Assembly (NCBI GenBank): GCA_009103225.1
Contig: RHPI01002076.1
Span: 98,392 to 162,391 of the forward strand
Source of the DNA: Chlorokybus atmophyticus
Taxonomy: Eukaryota; Streptophyta; Chlorokybophyceae; Chlorokybales; Chlorokybaceae
DNA length: 64,000 nucleotides
Direction of reading: 5' to 3'
The position numbers were made by a program, and so were the translations under genes. The notes beneath the pieces were generated by a model. That model saw only the letters and a list, made by a program, of their open reading frames with translations. It did no database searches and was not told the DNA's origin. Shown piece after piece: positions 50,744 to 64,000 of this stretch (positions are counted from its first letter, which is position 1; every line of letters starts with the position of its first letter).

Positions 50744-52553
50744 CCTTGTGTTCGAGCAAGTTCAGGGGCTAGGTGACGAGCCAAATGTGGCTATGTTTGT
50801 CTAAAGACACGCACGCTGGAACCTACGTAACCCTGTAGGATTGCTGGAATCACTTGTGAAAATAAAACACATATGTATTTTGAGTTAAATATGCATGAAT
50901 ACATGCATGCAACCGTGTTGTTGTGATGTGAGCTTACTCTAAGCTTCATAACAGCCCAACGTGAAGCGACTGATGTGCATACGCGCCCGTGTGTGCGGGT
51001 GTGCGGGTGCGGGCATGCGCGCATTGTCACTTCACACCAGCTGTCGTCTGCCGCAACGCTTCCAACTGCAGCATGTTGGCATTGAGCACTGACCCCCATC
51101 ATGGGCCGCCATCGTGATGATCAATGCACAACTGTTTGTTCAAAATTGTCCCAGGCTGCAAAGCATGCCATAAGTCTTAGGTTGTTGTTTGCCAAGCATC
51201 TTGCAACACAGACAGCGCATTACTGCAGTTGAAACTTTGCTACTACTACTGCAGTACAAGTGTTGCCCATGCTGCTGCTAGTGTGGCCACACTGCTTGCA
51301 CCGTTACACCCACTGCAGCCGCTACTGCTGTGACTACCACTATTACGACAACTTCTACCACTACTAGCTGCTACCTTGGCTACTGCTGTTACAACAAAAC
51401 TGCTGCAACACGCCCACGCACAACCACAGTTCTGTCAGTAGCAGTGCTGACAGCATTGCTATACGCAACCAGTGAACGTCGCATACCAGATGAATGTGTA
51501 CGCACTGTGTGACAGCCACGCAGCAAGTAAACCAGCACAACCTTGAGCAGGCGACTGAAATAGGCGGCTAACCAGTTGTCACCTTTGCCAAGGATCGGTA
51601 GCAGCTAATGCTTGGCTGCCACACGCTCTTCCCAAACATGCCCACGCACGCAAGTTCCATGCACCGCCTGCCTTGCGGCGCTGTCACGCGAGCATGCAGC
51701 AGACGTAAGCCTACCCGCCCCGCTGCCAGCCCCGCCGCCGCCGCTCATGCCTGCCTCACACCAAAGGCAGACACACTGGCAGGCTAGCTCAGTAGTGCTG
51801 CATTCTGTTATGTGAAGCTGTCTGTATGGCTACTGACAGCGGTGGCGGTGGTGGTGGAGGCGTTGGTGGCATAGGCGAAAGGAGGCCAGGTTAGGGCGTG
51901 TAGCTGGATTTGTTCACCTTGGCTGGCTGGTGAGTGTCGTGGGCGTCATGGAGGCTGCGTTTTGCTGACGCTCATGCAAGCCCACCCGATCAGACCAGTG
52001 GACTTGGTGGCCACTTGTTCGTAAACCCCTAGCCCACTGCCAGGCAGATAGCGGTGCAAAGGTGCTGTAAGAGTTAAGAAATGTGCTGTTATTGACGCAA
52101 TGTATAATGGCTTGTTGCTCCTTCTTCGTCTCAAGACTGCCGGTCAGCGAGCGGTTGTCCATGCAGCACAGTGGTAACACCTTGCTGAGCATCGCAACCA
52201 AGTGACATTGGCTTTCATATATCATAAAAGCCAAGGTTGTTGTCACTGCATGCCACTTGTGTCACGCAAGCTGTGTGGGGTCACCTTTGTTGAGTCAGCG
52301 AGTGTCTACTCGGCTGCACTCTAGGCTGCAACTGAGCGTGTTGCTTCACCTTGGTCAGCTACTGTTTGCTTAGCTGCGTTGCCTCCAACTGCACCTGAGT
52401 GTTTTAACTGCAACAGATCAAGTGTAATAGTGCCTGCGTGCAGTTGTCTAGTGTTCATTGCCCATGTCCCAAACATTCTCAACTTTGCTCTGCTTGCTTC
52501 TCAGCACTGCATGCAGGTCTGATGCGGGGAGGGGTACTCCGAGAAAGTGCCAG
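50744..52553. other. Spacer between the two F-box-like copies
   Basis: No conserved coding frame recognised. It includes a CTACTACTACTG/ACTACC-type trinucleotide-rich stretch (about 51240-51370), a GGTGGCGGTGGTGGTGGAGG stretch near 51841, and otherwise unremarkable sequence. Confidence 0.5.
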
Positions 52554-53196
52554 CGGCTGTGTTTACAGAACGGCGACCTACTGCGCTTGATCATTAAGTT
52601 CTTATGTCTTATTTTCAAGAGATGGCGCGAGACGTGTTCGGTGTCAACAAGCAATGGAAGCAGGCATTTGGTGATGTTCGGGACGAGTACTATCATCGTA
52701 TATGGCCGCTGCACGTCATGCTGGGGACTCGCGTGCAGCTTTTACAAGATGAACGCGTGTGAACGGTATCTGGTCCAACCTCTCACGCAAATGCTTAGGA
52801 GCTTAGATATGTGGCCTTCGTCATGGTGCGCTACAATCGCAGTTTCCGCGTGCCGTACGAGTCGCCGCTGTTAGATATGGAGTGGAATGGCGACATCGTT
52901 ACGCTAACGCGGAGTCAATGGAGACTGTGCTTGGGTCCAGCAACGCAGGAGACAGTGCACTGCAGTCTATAGGTGGTGTGATAGCTGACCGAGTTATGCT
53001 TGACATCTTTGTAGTGAGGGCATCAGCTCGGATGGAAAGATGCAAATTCCAGCTACGCAGTACTTTCTTCCCGTACGACATGTTTACGGACGGCAGAGGC
53101 ATGCTGCGCTATGAGGTGTGCATCACCACAACCGAGGCAAATAGCTACCTTCTTGCAGGAGGCCTTCACATTGGCATGTTTGGTCTGATTGCATGA
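52554..53196 (+). pseudogene. F-box-like protein, copy 2 (multiple frameshifts)
   Basis: The same series of blocks as copy 1, spread over three frames: NGDLLRLIIKFL, then ARDVFGVNKQWKQAFGD and DEYYHRIWPLHVML, then AFVMVRYNRSFRVPYE and WNGDIVTL, then DSALQSIGGVIADRVMLDI and FVVRASARM. Frame changes near 52615, 52760 and 52915 make a working gene unlikely. It is clearly a paralogue of copy 1. Confidence 0.55.
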
Positions 53197-54021
53197 AGCA
53201 GTTCAGGGGCCATTTGATTAATTGCAGATGCGCCGCGCGTCAAGCGGCTTGTCGTTGAGGCACCATCATGGTATGTCGATGATCAGTACTACTCTGGACA
53301 GAAGATGCCATCACAGTGTATTGTAGCATAATAAAACCGTAATGTACGAGCAACACAGGGCAACATGTGCACTTGCAATGTTGACCGGGCATGGGTACCT
53401 GAGAGCTGTTATCTGGCCAGCTTTTGTCCACTACACCACTGCTAGTGTTTCAGAACGCATGCACGCGTGCGTTCGTGCATGTGTAAGCACGTGCGCTTGC
53501 GTGCGTGTCTATCATTGCGCGTGTGCACGCGTGAGAGCGTGTGTAAAGTGTGCGTGTGCGTCTCGCATAACCAACGTAGAATTGTATTATTGCAACCACA
53601 TGACACCGGTCTAGCATGGTTGTCGCTTGTAAGCAACAACGTTGCGGTCATCTGGCAAGCTTGAGTGTGGCAGGCTGCAACACGCGGTCAGTTTGCTTAT
53701 GGCTGTACAGTCCAACAATTAGAGAGCTTGACACGTTCACATTGCTGATTTCTACTGCTTGAACCCAAATCCGGACCCGAACATAGGCTATGCTATCATT
53801 TCGAACGTTTCAGACTTTCAGACCTCAGGCAGATGACTCTGACTCAGAATCGGATTCACTCTACTCTGAATCGGATTCAGACGTTGCAGACGTTTCAGAC
53901 TTCACCTCCGATACTTTCGGTCTCTTATGCAGGAATTGGTTGAGCTCCTGCGCTTTGTCAAGGTGATGGAACAGGACTTCGAGCACCGGCTCTGTGCAGC
54001 AGTCGCTCAGGTGCTCCTTCT
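53197..54021. other. Spacer with former BTB C-terminal sequence
   Basis: GT-rich alternating tracts lie at about 53455-53560. On the minus strand, from about 54040 to 53870, a second frame reads LKKEHLSDCCTEPVLEVLFH and on to a Ser/Asp/Glu end with TAG near 53867. It looks like the original C-terminus of the BTB gene, now out of frame. A TCNGATTCNGA-type Ser/Asp-coding repeat lies at about 53830-53895. Confidence 0.5.
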
Positions 54022-54739
54022 TCAAATCAAGTCTGCTTGAAGGAACTTCAGCTTAGAGATGGCGCGCTGGCGAAGGCTCTGCAGGTTGTATGCGTCCGCC
54101 AGCGCAGCCATCCTTGCCACACATGTGAGGTCAGATGGACCCGTTCGCTTAGTGAGAAGGACTTCACAGCGGTCGTACAATATCGTCACATCATACTTCC
54201 TGGCCAACTCCAGCAGTTCAGCGGCTTCGGCCTGCAAACAAACATGCAGCATTTGTCAACAACAGAGAAGTAAAGCAGGTACTTGAACAACCGGAGAAAG
54301 TGGATGGCTTGGTAAGAACTGCTCATGCATGTCAGCCCAAACGTACAATGGAGTTGATCTTTTGGTCTGGTAATGTCATTGGGCACAGCTGCTGCAAGAA
54401 CTGCTTTATTGTCTTCGCTTTGTCGTCAGGTGAAGTTAATCTGCTCTCGTCCGTTGCCTCCAGCAAGCCCTTCAGCACGCTGCTGTGGCTTGCAAGTAGC
54501 CAACAACTGGTAGGAAACCTCTGGCCTGAGTGGCAGGTGCATGCGGTGTAAGTATGCACAAGAGCAACATGTGCTGCAACAGAAAAGGCACATGCGAGCT
54601 GCGAGTAGTACACGCGACTGTTGTACATGTGTGTGGCAACACATGCAGATAGTGATGTATCTTGACAAAACGCTCTACCTTCCACCACATGTACAAAGTT
54701 GCAGATTTCATCGACGTAATGGCCGCTTCCTGGACGGTT
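54022..54739 (-). CDS. BTB/POZ-domain protein, 5' partial model
   Basis: Three exons, 54739-54679, 54525-54347 and 54231-54022, join in frame to 149 residues plus TGA. BTB features: VDEICNFVHVVEGQRFPTSC, then LLASHSSVLKGLLEAT. The helical half follows: AAELLELARKYDVTILYDRC, then AALADAYNLQSLRQRAISKL. Such proteins usually act as substrate adaptors for CUL3 ubiquitin ligases. Upstream exons were not identified, because the region beyond the first exon is a ~213-bp CT (GA on +) tract. The model stops at QADLI, while the neighbouring frame continues with plausible protein (LKKEHLSDCC). A ~5-bp insertion (second TGATT/ATTTG) may have truncated the gene. Confidence 0.65.
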
Positions 54740-54742
54740 CTG

Positions 54743-57607
<2,865 letters not shown>

Positions 57608-59041
57608 CAAGGGATCAGCAAGTGCTTTATCGCATCAGCGTGCGCTGAATCCAGCAAACTTCGAGTCCATCACATCCCAGAACTTCACGGACTTGTAGAC
57701 AAGGCATGTCGCACGGCTTCAAGGCTGGCAGCAGCACTTAATCCAACGCCTGCGCAACATGCTAGCGAACTACACATGACGGTCATGTTACCGTGACTCA
57801 TGTGGGTTGCCACACCGCACTGCAAAGCCTCCATGTCAGGAATGGTGACAGCCTACAATAGATGCTATGGCACGCCACTGTCGCATGTGTATGGTTCATG
57901 CAAATGTCATGAACCATTCAACGACCGTCAGGGGGCTCTGATGCGGAAACACACAGAGTCACCTGGTAGAGTCTCAGCCATAACCACTGCATGCATTGTC
58001 GTCGTATTTCACTGCATGACATATGCATATGGTAGATAGCAGGCATTGTGGCACAGTTGAGCAGGCAGTGCATCAGTGAGTGCCAAACGAAACAACTTAC
58101 AACTTCGCACATGTATGCAGCGCCAGAGTCAATATTAGCCAACAGTCAACGCATGGCATGCTGGAGTAAAGGAAAGGTGCGCTTCAAGGATGTTGTACTG
58201 GCAAGAGAGTCAAGGGAGCAGCGAGTATGTTCTTGACATCAGCGTGCACTGAATGTTGACAGCGCCCGACAATCCACCATTATGTTGCATGGTGTCCCAC
58301 GCAAGCACACACACACAAGGACTGTCGCGAGTAATAACCCGTTGCTGTTCCTCATTCTTCAAGTAGTGCTGTGTCAGTATTGAAGCAGAAGGCCTCTACA
58401 CTAGCCAACACTTTATTGGAGAAACAATATTGTTCTAACACAAAGTCACGCATGTGAAATAGCTTCAGTCATGACAACACGCGCTACCTCCTGCTTGTGT
58501 ACTGCCATCACGTTCCTGTCAGTTTTGTTTGCGCTCTGCTCCGTGTCCTCGTGGTGAACCTTGAAACGCAGGATAACTTTCAGCCAAATGTAACACATGC
58601 ACTGAATGATGCATGCGTTTGGCGCTAGCCTAATACTGCAATCCAAAATACGTTGCTGAGTAGTTATTCCCAACCAGAGAAAACAACACGACTGATATGC
58701 AGAAAGCAAACTGATTGCAACATCATTGCGCCGACAAGCCAAGGGATCAGTGAGTGTTCGTCTGCATCAGCATGTGCTGGCTATGAGGGAAGAATACCCA
58801 TTACCATCACATCCCTTGGAGTGCATGCAAGCCTTGCCGAGGTGCATGTGCTGAGCTCCTGAATGCACAAATGTCACGGTAAGGATTGAACAGCTACCAT
58901 CATGGTGAAGGCAGCTGTTCGAACCTTACCTTGCGAAGAAACACACCTTTTACTGGTATTGTGCCGCGATGCTGCGCATAGACGTCTGCTTAGCCCGGTG
59001 TCTTGTAGCAGCCTGTCAAGCCTGGAGCGCCACCTTGCATG

Positions 59042-59069
59042 CGTCAAAAGCAGCATGCTGCTTTTGACG
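59042..59069. repeat. Perfect 28-bp palindrome
   Basis: CGTCAAAAGCAGCA is followed immediately by its reverse complement, with no loop. No gene recognised nearby. Confidence 0.97.
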
Positions 59070-60050
59070 GCGCTGCGCAGTGCCGTGGAGCGCTGTACAC
59101 CAAAATCGCCTCATCGCTGCAGATTGTCAATATAGCTGCAGGCATGGCCCGCATGATACTGTGCAGGCACTATGCCTGGGGCTCACAGAGGAGTTGCCAC
59201 TGACAATGCGGCTGCATCATGCTACTTACACGTTGGGTTGAAGCACGCATTGACTCACTGTGCCACTGTTCATTATGCAACCGAGACAACGTACAGGTTT
59301 CAAAACGCGCTGCGTCAAATGGTCCTCAGCGTCCGCCATCCACATTTGACACCTTCATGATGATGTTGCAAACCGCGGGAAAGCAAGCACGAGACGGACT
59401 TGAAATGCTGCTTTCAAGTTGACAGGAGGCTAGCACACTGCCTGCAACAACGCACGCACCAGTGAGTGTTACGACCAACGCACTTTGGGTGCGTATGCGC
59501 GCAAAGTGTTACGAATCTGCACGCAACACATTCCAGCAACTTTGACTAATCACAGACATGCCAAGGGGAAGTCACACAGGCTAAGGGATCAGTGCAAAGT
59601 ACTCTTCGTAGCAGCTGTGCTGTATGGAGTGGTATTGGCTTTGAACATCATCTCCCTTCAAGACAAGTCGACCATCATCACACACAACAAAACATACAGT
59701 TCACACTGTTGCATCATCAGACCGTACCATCCCACCAGGTTGGATGAGGGTGATTGTTGATGTTATTAGCGAAAGCGCTTGAAGTTCTCCGCCGCCATGA
59801 CTCGCAAGCAGCGATGAGTAGCTGCTACTCAGTAGCACCGCCTATGTGTCACTAGTGTAAACTGGTTACTTGTTACGGCATAACGCTACAACATGTGCGT
59901 AGGCTTTCATCCAACTGACTGCGCAACAGCGCTTTCGTTGCACCACTCGTGGCTCAGAAGTCCCGCAATACACAAAGAGAACCTGAGCAGTCAGAACAAG
60001 GATCAGCCAGGATGACTTTGCATCATGATGATCAGCCAATGACTGACATC

Positions 60051-60081
60051 TGTAGTCATCGTATCCGATACGATGACTACA
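60051..60081. repeat. Hairpin with 15-bp perfect arms and 1-nt loop
   Basis: TGTAGTCATCGTATC at 60051-60065 pairs with 60067-60081. A second short inverted repeat (CAGCCGCTG / CAGCGGCTG) follows at about 60110-60134. Confidence 0.95.
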
Positions 60082-61825
60082 CATCTTAGGAGTCCTTAAC
60101 ACGCCACGCAGCCGCTGCGTGATCAGCGGCTGATCAAGTCACATTGTAATACAGATACGGAGGCACTTTGACTGCACATTTGTTTTGCTTGTGCGAGATG
60201 ATGCCTGCGCGCAATGCAAACAGCTCTGCTCTTGCATTGTTGAAGCGTGATTCACCGCTGCGCACGGACCACAACTTCTCGGCATCCACCATCCTATTCA
60301 CTCCTCGTACATCATGTGGCCAGTGGCCACCTTTGCGAGCGCGGTAATGTTGGACATGCGAGAAACCTTCCAAGTGCGAGAAGTGCTGCTTGAAAGACAA
60401 GAGGTTTCAGGAACGGCAGTACACTAGGCTTGAATACCCTTTTTGACACACGTGTGGGCAACGCCGCAAGCAGCATTGCTGCCAGCATGCTGGCGCTGAA
60501 GCTGCAAGAGTTTTTCATCTCGTCTTGACTTTGCCAGTCACCCACAGAGGCCTGCCACTTACGTTGTTAAATTAGCCACTGTGAAAACTACTCTCGTCAT
60601 GACCAAGGCAAGGATCAGGCAACAGCCACCCGCTCATTGCCTTGCACTTTGCATTGACAGCAACTGGGTTCTATGACTGCATCCAAAAGCATAGATCAGG
60701 CAACGGGTCACAAGAGGTCAGGTAGCAGAGAGTGTCTGGCCTGCACTGGTTGTAGGCACTTGTCACGCACTCAGTTAGGGGGCTTACTTGCTCCGATAGA
60801 TCTGAACGGGAAAGCCACCACCCCTTTAGCTGCGTTGCTGCATGATGCAGGTAGCGGAACTGGCGATCCCCCATGTGTACATGCTGTGGCGCAGACCATG
60901 CGCATACTACGCACTTCTTCAAACACCGCCTCAGTCAACTGCGAGGAGAGTCTCCGATGCCCCCACTCCGTGCAGACATGTCTCGATTTGCGTAGGCAGC
61001 CATAACTGCTAACCGAGGGTATAACCTGCCCGCAGCTTTTTATATTTCACAGCTAGCTGCTCTGCGGGCAGGTTTAGCCTTCGGCTAGCAGGACCGTTTT
61101 GCTCAAAGAGTAATTTTTTGATCAGGCCGTGTCTCCGCGTGTCTTTGAAGAAGATAATAACCAATCCCAGCACTGTGGCATTTGCCAAACGACCAACCGC
61201 CCATCTGTTAACGTCACCTGCAACCACACATCCTTGAGTAATGTGAACCTACTCAATGGTTCGCATAACGAACAACCACGACAGTGCTGACAGTCGTTAC
61301 AAGGGATCAGCGAGTACGGTCGTCAACAGCACGCGCTGAATTTGGTACTATCTAGTAGATCACTTTGCCATCACATCCTTGGCGTCTATACCAGCACCAA
61401 GGCTGTGTGAGATCGTGTGCTGGCTGGCAAGGCAATGTTGCAGACCTTGCTTGCGGAGGAGATGGAGGAAGCTAGCCTGTCAGTTTTACACTACCAAGCT
61501 GGTGCTGTGAGTGGCGCGATCATGCATCAGATGTGTGTACTTAGCGATGTTGGGCTGGCCCCGTGCGTTCGCCTATGCGCCGGTTGAAAAGTAGAAGCAG
61601 ATGACAACATGCGAGTATCAGCACTCAAGGCAAGTGCTTGCACTGCAAGCACTGCAAGTACTTGTCTTGAATGTGATGTTGGCAACACCAACGCTTGTGT
61701 TTGCGGCAACTGGGCAGCACAACGGCAGTGCACTTGCCAATCAAGCACTTGCTGTCTTTTGATGTAGTTCATGAATACATCAGCTCCACCTCAGTTCCTT
61801 ATGGGTACCTATAACCAACATTGTT

Positions 61826-61862
61826 AGCCCCCCACCCGCCCACCCACCCCACCCCACCCCCA
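61826..61862. other. C-rich tract, G-quadruplex potential on the minus strand
   Basis: Seven or more runs of three to six C separated by one or two bases (CCCCCCACCCGCCCACCCA and on). The complementary strand has the G-run pattern expected of a quadruplex. Confidence 0.7.
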
Positions 61863-62630
61863 CGCACGTACGCATGCCACCAAAGCAGCCATTGCGCATG
61901 ATGCTGCGAAATTAACTATCGCATGCGTTTCTGATCACCACTACAGTAAATGCACAACTGGGACAGACAAAGGGGTCAGCAAGTGTTCTTTGCATCAGCG
62001 CGTGCTGGTATCAATCGGTGTTGGGTCATTTCCATCATAGCCCCTGACATCACGTTAAGCATTTGCACTTTTTTGTTATTCACCAAACAGTTGTTTGAAC
62101 CAAAGCAGCGGAAGCCACGATTGTTCATTGGTTGTTTGAGCCCTTTGCGTCGAAGATGGACATTGTTGCCAGCAACTACGATATTATGGTTCCAGCCTGC
62201 AGTGCAGACCGACACTGTCACGTGCCCGGCGAAGTACGTACCTGTTCTCACAAGTGTTGCTACCACTGGCGCACCAACAAACTGTTCACACTAGTAACCG
62301 CCAAAGCAACCTACAACCAAAGCCAGTGTGGCATTGGTCACGATGTCACTAAAGAACACTGAGATAACAATTGATGCATGTCAATTCTTACGTGACAATA
62401 AGAACAATGCACCAGGCTGCTGTAATAAGCCACAATGTTTACCCTTTCCAATGTCATAAGATTCGCTCAACTGGTTGGAACGGTGCAGTATGGCGCTGCA
62501 TAGCGCATCCAACAGCAATTGCTACATAACACGCATGATGATGACGCCATTGGCCAAGCAATCAGCACATCATCTTCGCATCAGCCGTTGCTGCATGGGA
62601 CTGTTGAGCAAGACATCATCCGTTGGCCAT

Positions 62631-64000
62631 GAAAGCAGCTAACAGCCAGTACATGACGTGCATTGCTCGCACTGCATAACTTGGATGAAGCTTACAAAGT
62701 ATGCTAGCAGCATCACGCCTGCACTTCAAGAGTTGAAGCTCCTTGCAGCCGCTGTCCATGAGCAAGCGTTGTTTTGCAAATCACAATTCTGGCAAAATTC
62801 TTCACCAGGCATACTTACGCAGGCACCATGCTAATGATTCTGGCATGCTAACGCGTGCGCTTCACATCCGTGCGTGTGTCTGTGTGGGACATCGTGTGTG
62901 TAGAGCTAGACTACACGCGTAACACTGCAAACCGGACATGCGACCCACAACTTGCAACACTGTTGCTGTACACATGCGTTGCTGTGCGCCCGCATGTGTA
63001 CAGAAACGGCACACACAGTGTGCATCATGCATACCCATGGCGTGCCCACGTGCCCACGTGTGCGCATGTCGGCAAAAAAAAGTGCACGCGTGCATGAGTG
63101 TGCGTGCATGCAACTGCCAGTCACTTTGCAGAGGATTAATACATACTGTGTGTGTTGATGCTCTGCAAAGCGAGTATAAGCTGCGTGGCATCTACGCTGC
63201 CATGCATTCGGACAGACGGAATGCCAATAGCCTTGCGTTCAATCAACGTTACACATTTGGTTTTCATGCAGCGAATGAACAGCAAAGGTTTTAATGTTTT
63301 TGAAGTGATGCATACTCTGCGGCAGCAAGCGCAGAGTCAAAGAGCGAAGCGCTTGCGCATGGCAGCTGCCGCGTTAAGCAATACGCTCAGACAATGCTGT
63401 ATGCAACATGCTGGGCTTGTAACCTAAGGTGGCAGCGATTTGGCCGAAGATGGCACGCGCGTTGCCGTACCTGCTCACTGGAAGCACGGCAACGCACAAT
63501 CAGTGCTTTTAGCATGCAAGCATGCGTAGCACTCGCAGGTTGCCTGCGAGCAACCAGCACGAATCATCGCGCACACATGTAGTTTGTGCGGTTAAGATTG
63601 GTTGTTTTAGGTATGCCACAGAACTTTAGTGCAATCTTCAACCTAGCATGCATGGCGCAGGTTTAAGCATGCTAGCGATAAGGGTGAATTTGCCAGTGCA
63701 TACACCCAGCAGCCACATGTTGAGGCCAGACGGGCTGTGCCAAAGCAATCGGGCGTTATGCTTGGCGCAACCACAGTCGAGCGCAGAGGTCAGCTGAGGC
63801 CGCTATGCATGGTGACACTGCAGCAACTTATGAAGCTGCTTGAAGGCGACAGCTAGGGTTTGACAAGCCGTACCTGTCCCCTTCACAAAGGTACGTCATA
63901 TTGGAAGAGAGGCCCTGCGAGAACAACGCAGATGACAGTCAATTGCCAGTAGTCAAGCCGCAGACTCAGTTATACAAGCAAGTTCTGCCCACTCCGCCTG
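62631..64000. other. Right end of the window, no recognised gene
   Basis: Alternating GTGTGCGTGCG-type tracts at about 62870-63110 and short hairpins (for example CTCGCAGG-TTG-CCTGCGAG near 63535). No conserved coding segment was found on either strand; the window ends without a gene boundary I can see. Confidence 0.5.

Larger units (their letters stand above)
57608..62630. repeat. Diverged dispersed repeat family, seven copies of a ~75-bp core
   Basis: The core reads roughly AAGGGATCAGCAAGTGTTCT, then TGCATCAGCGTGTGCTG, then after 20-35 bases CCATCACATCCC. Copies start near 57608, 58211, 58741, 59583, 61301, 61970 and 62556, all on the same strand. Four of the six spacings are 530-670 bp; one spacing of about 1.7 kb may hide lost copies. 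No shared coding frame exists across copies. Confidence 0.75.

Overview
This window is nuclear DNA of a eukaryote, most likely a green alga (Viridiplantae). Genes are split by many short GT-AG introns. Several of them resemble plant versions most closely: a PAT1 with the plant-type N-terminus, a zinc-fingerless plant/fungal-type FPG glycosylase, a three-RRM RBP45/47-type protein, a RECQL2-type helicase, and above all the plant-type conserved upstream ORF in the leader of S-adenosylmethionine decarboxylase. The assignment is inferred from the sequence and from memory of these families; no search was run. Ordinary stop codons (TAA, TAG, TGA) close the genes, so the standard code is used.

Layout. 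40-3226 (+): 3' part of eIF2B epsilon. 4341-7525 (+): PAT1 decapping activator. 8645-12763 (+): MYBBP1A/Pol5 nucleolar protein. 13974-16738 (-): bifunctional AdoMetDC-ODC fusion, with a two-uORF leader at 16902-17169. 17.9-27.8 kb: a gene-poor stretch with a MITE-like element and a decayed malectin-like gene. 27825-30331 (+): CNNM/DUF21 metal transporter. 31113-34321 (-): FPG. 35465-37714 (-): RBP45/47-type RRM protein. It is head-to-head, 251 bp apart, with 37966-42087 (+): RECQL2-like helicase. 43311-44769 (-): unrecognised Ser/Thr/Pro-rich protein. 45962-47791 (+): MMTAG2 (C1orf35) family. 50.1-56.3 kb: decayed F-box-like paralogues and a BTB-domain gene whose 3' splice site follows a ~213-bp CT tract (GA on +). 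57-64 kb: no gene recognised; a diverged dispersed repeat, many short hairpins, and Z-DNA-prone tracts.

Exon models were built by hand and closed in frame. Totals: eIF2B epsilon 551 aa (partial), PAT1 747 aa, MYBBP1A 1145 aa, AdoMetDC-ODC 867 aa, CNNM 613 aa, FPG 428 aa, RBP 391 aa, RECQL2 938 aa, unknown protein 313 aa, MMTAG2 235 aa.

The standout locus is AdoMetDC-ODC. One polypeptide carries both regulated enzymes of polyamine synthesis, with all the catalytic residues I could check. It sits behind a very short 9-codon uORF and a 45-codon uORF that matches the spermidine/spermine-responsive uORF of land-plant AdoMetDC at both ends. If expressed as modelled, one polyamine-sensing leader would control both enzymes at once. 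Fusion of these two enzymes is well known from Plasmodium; I know of no described case carrying the plant-type uORF.
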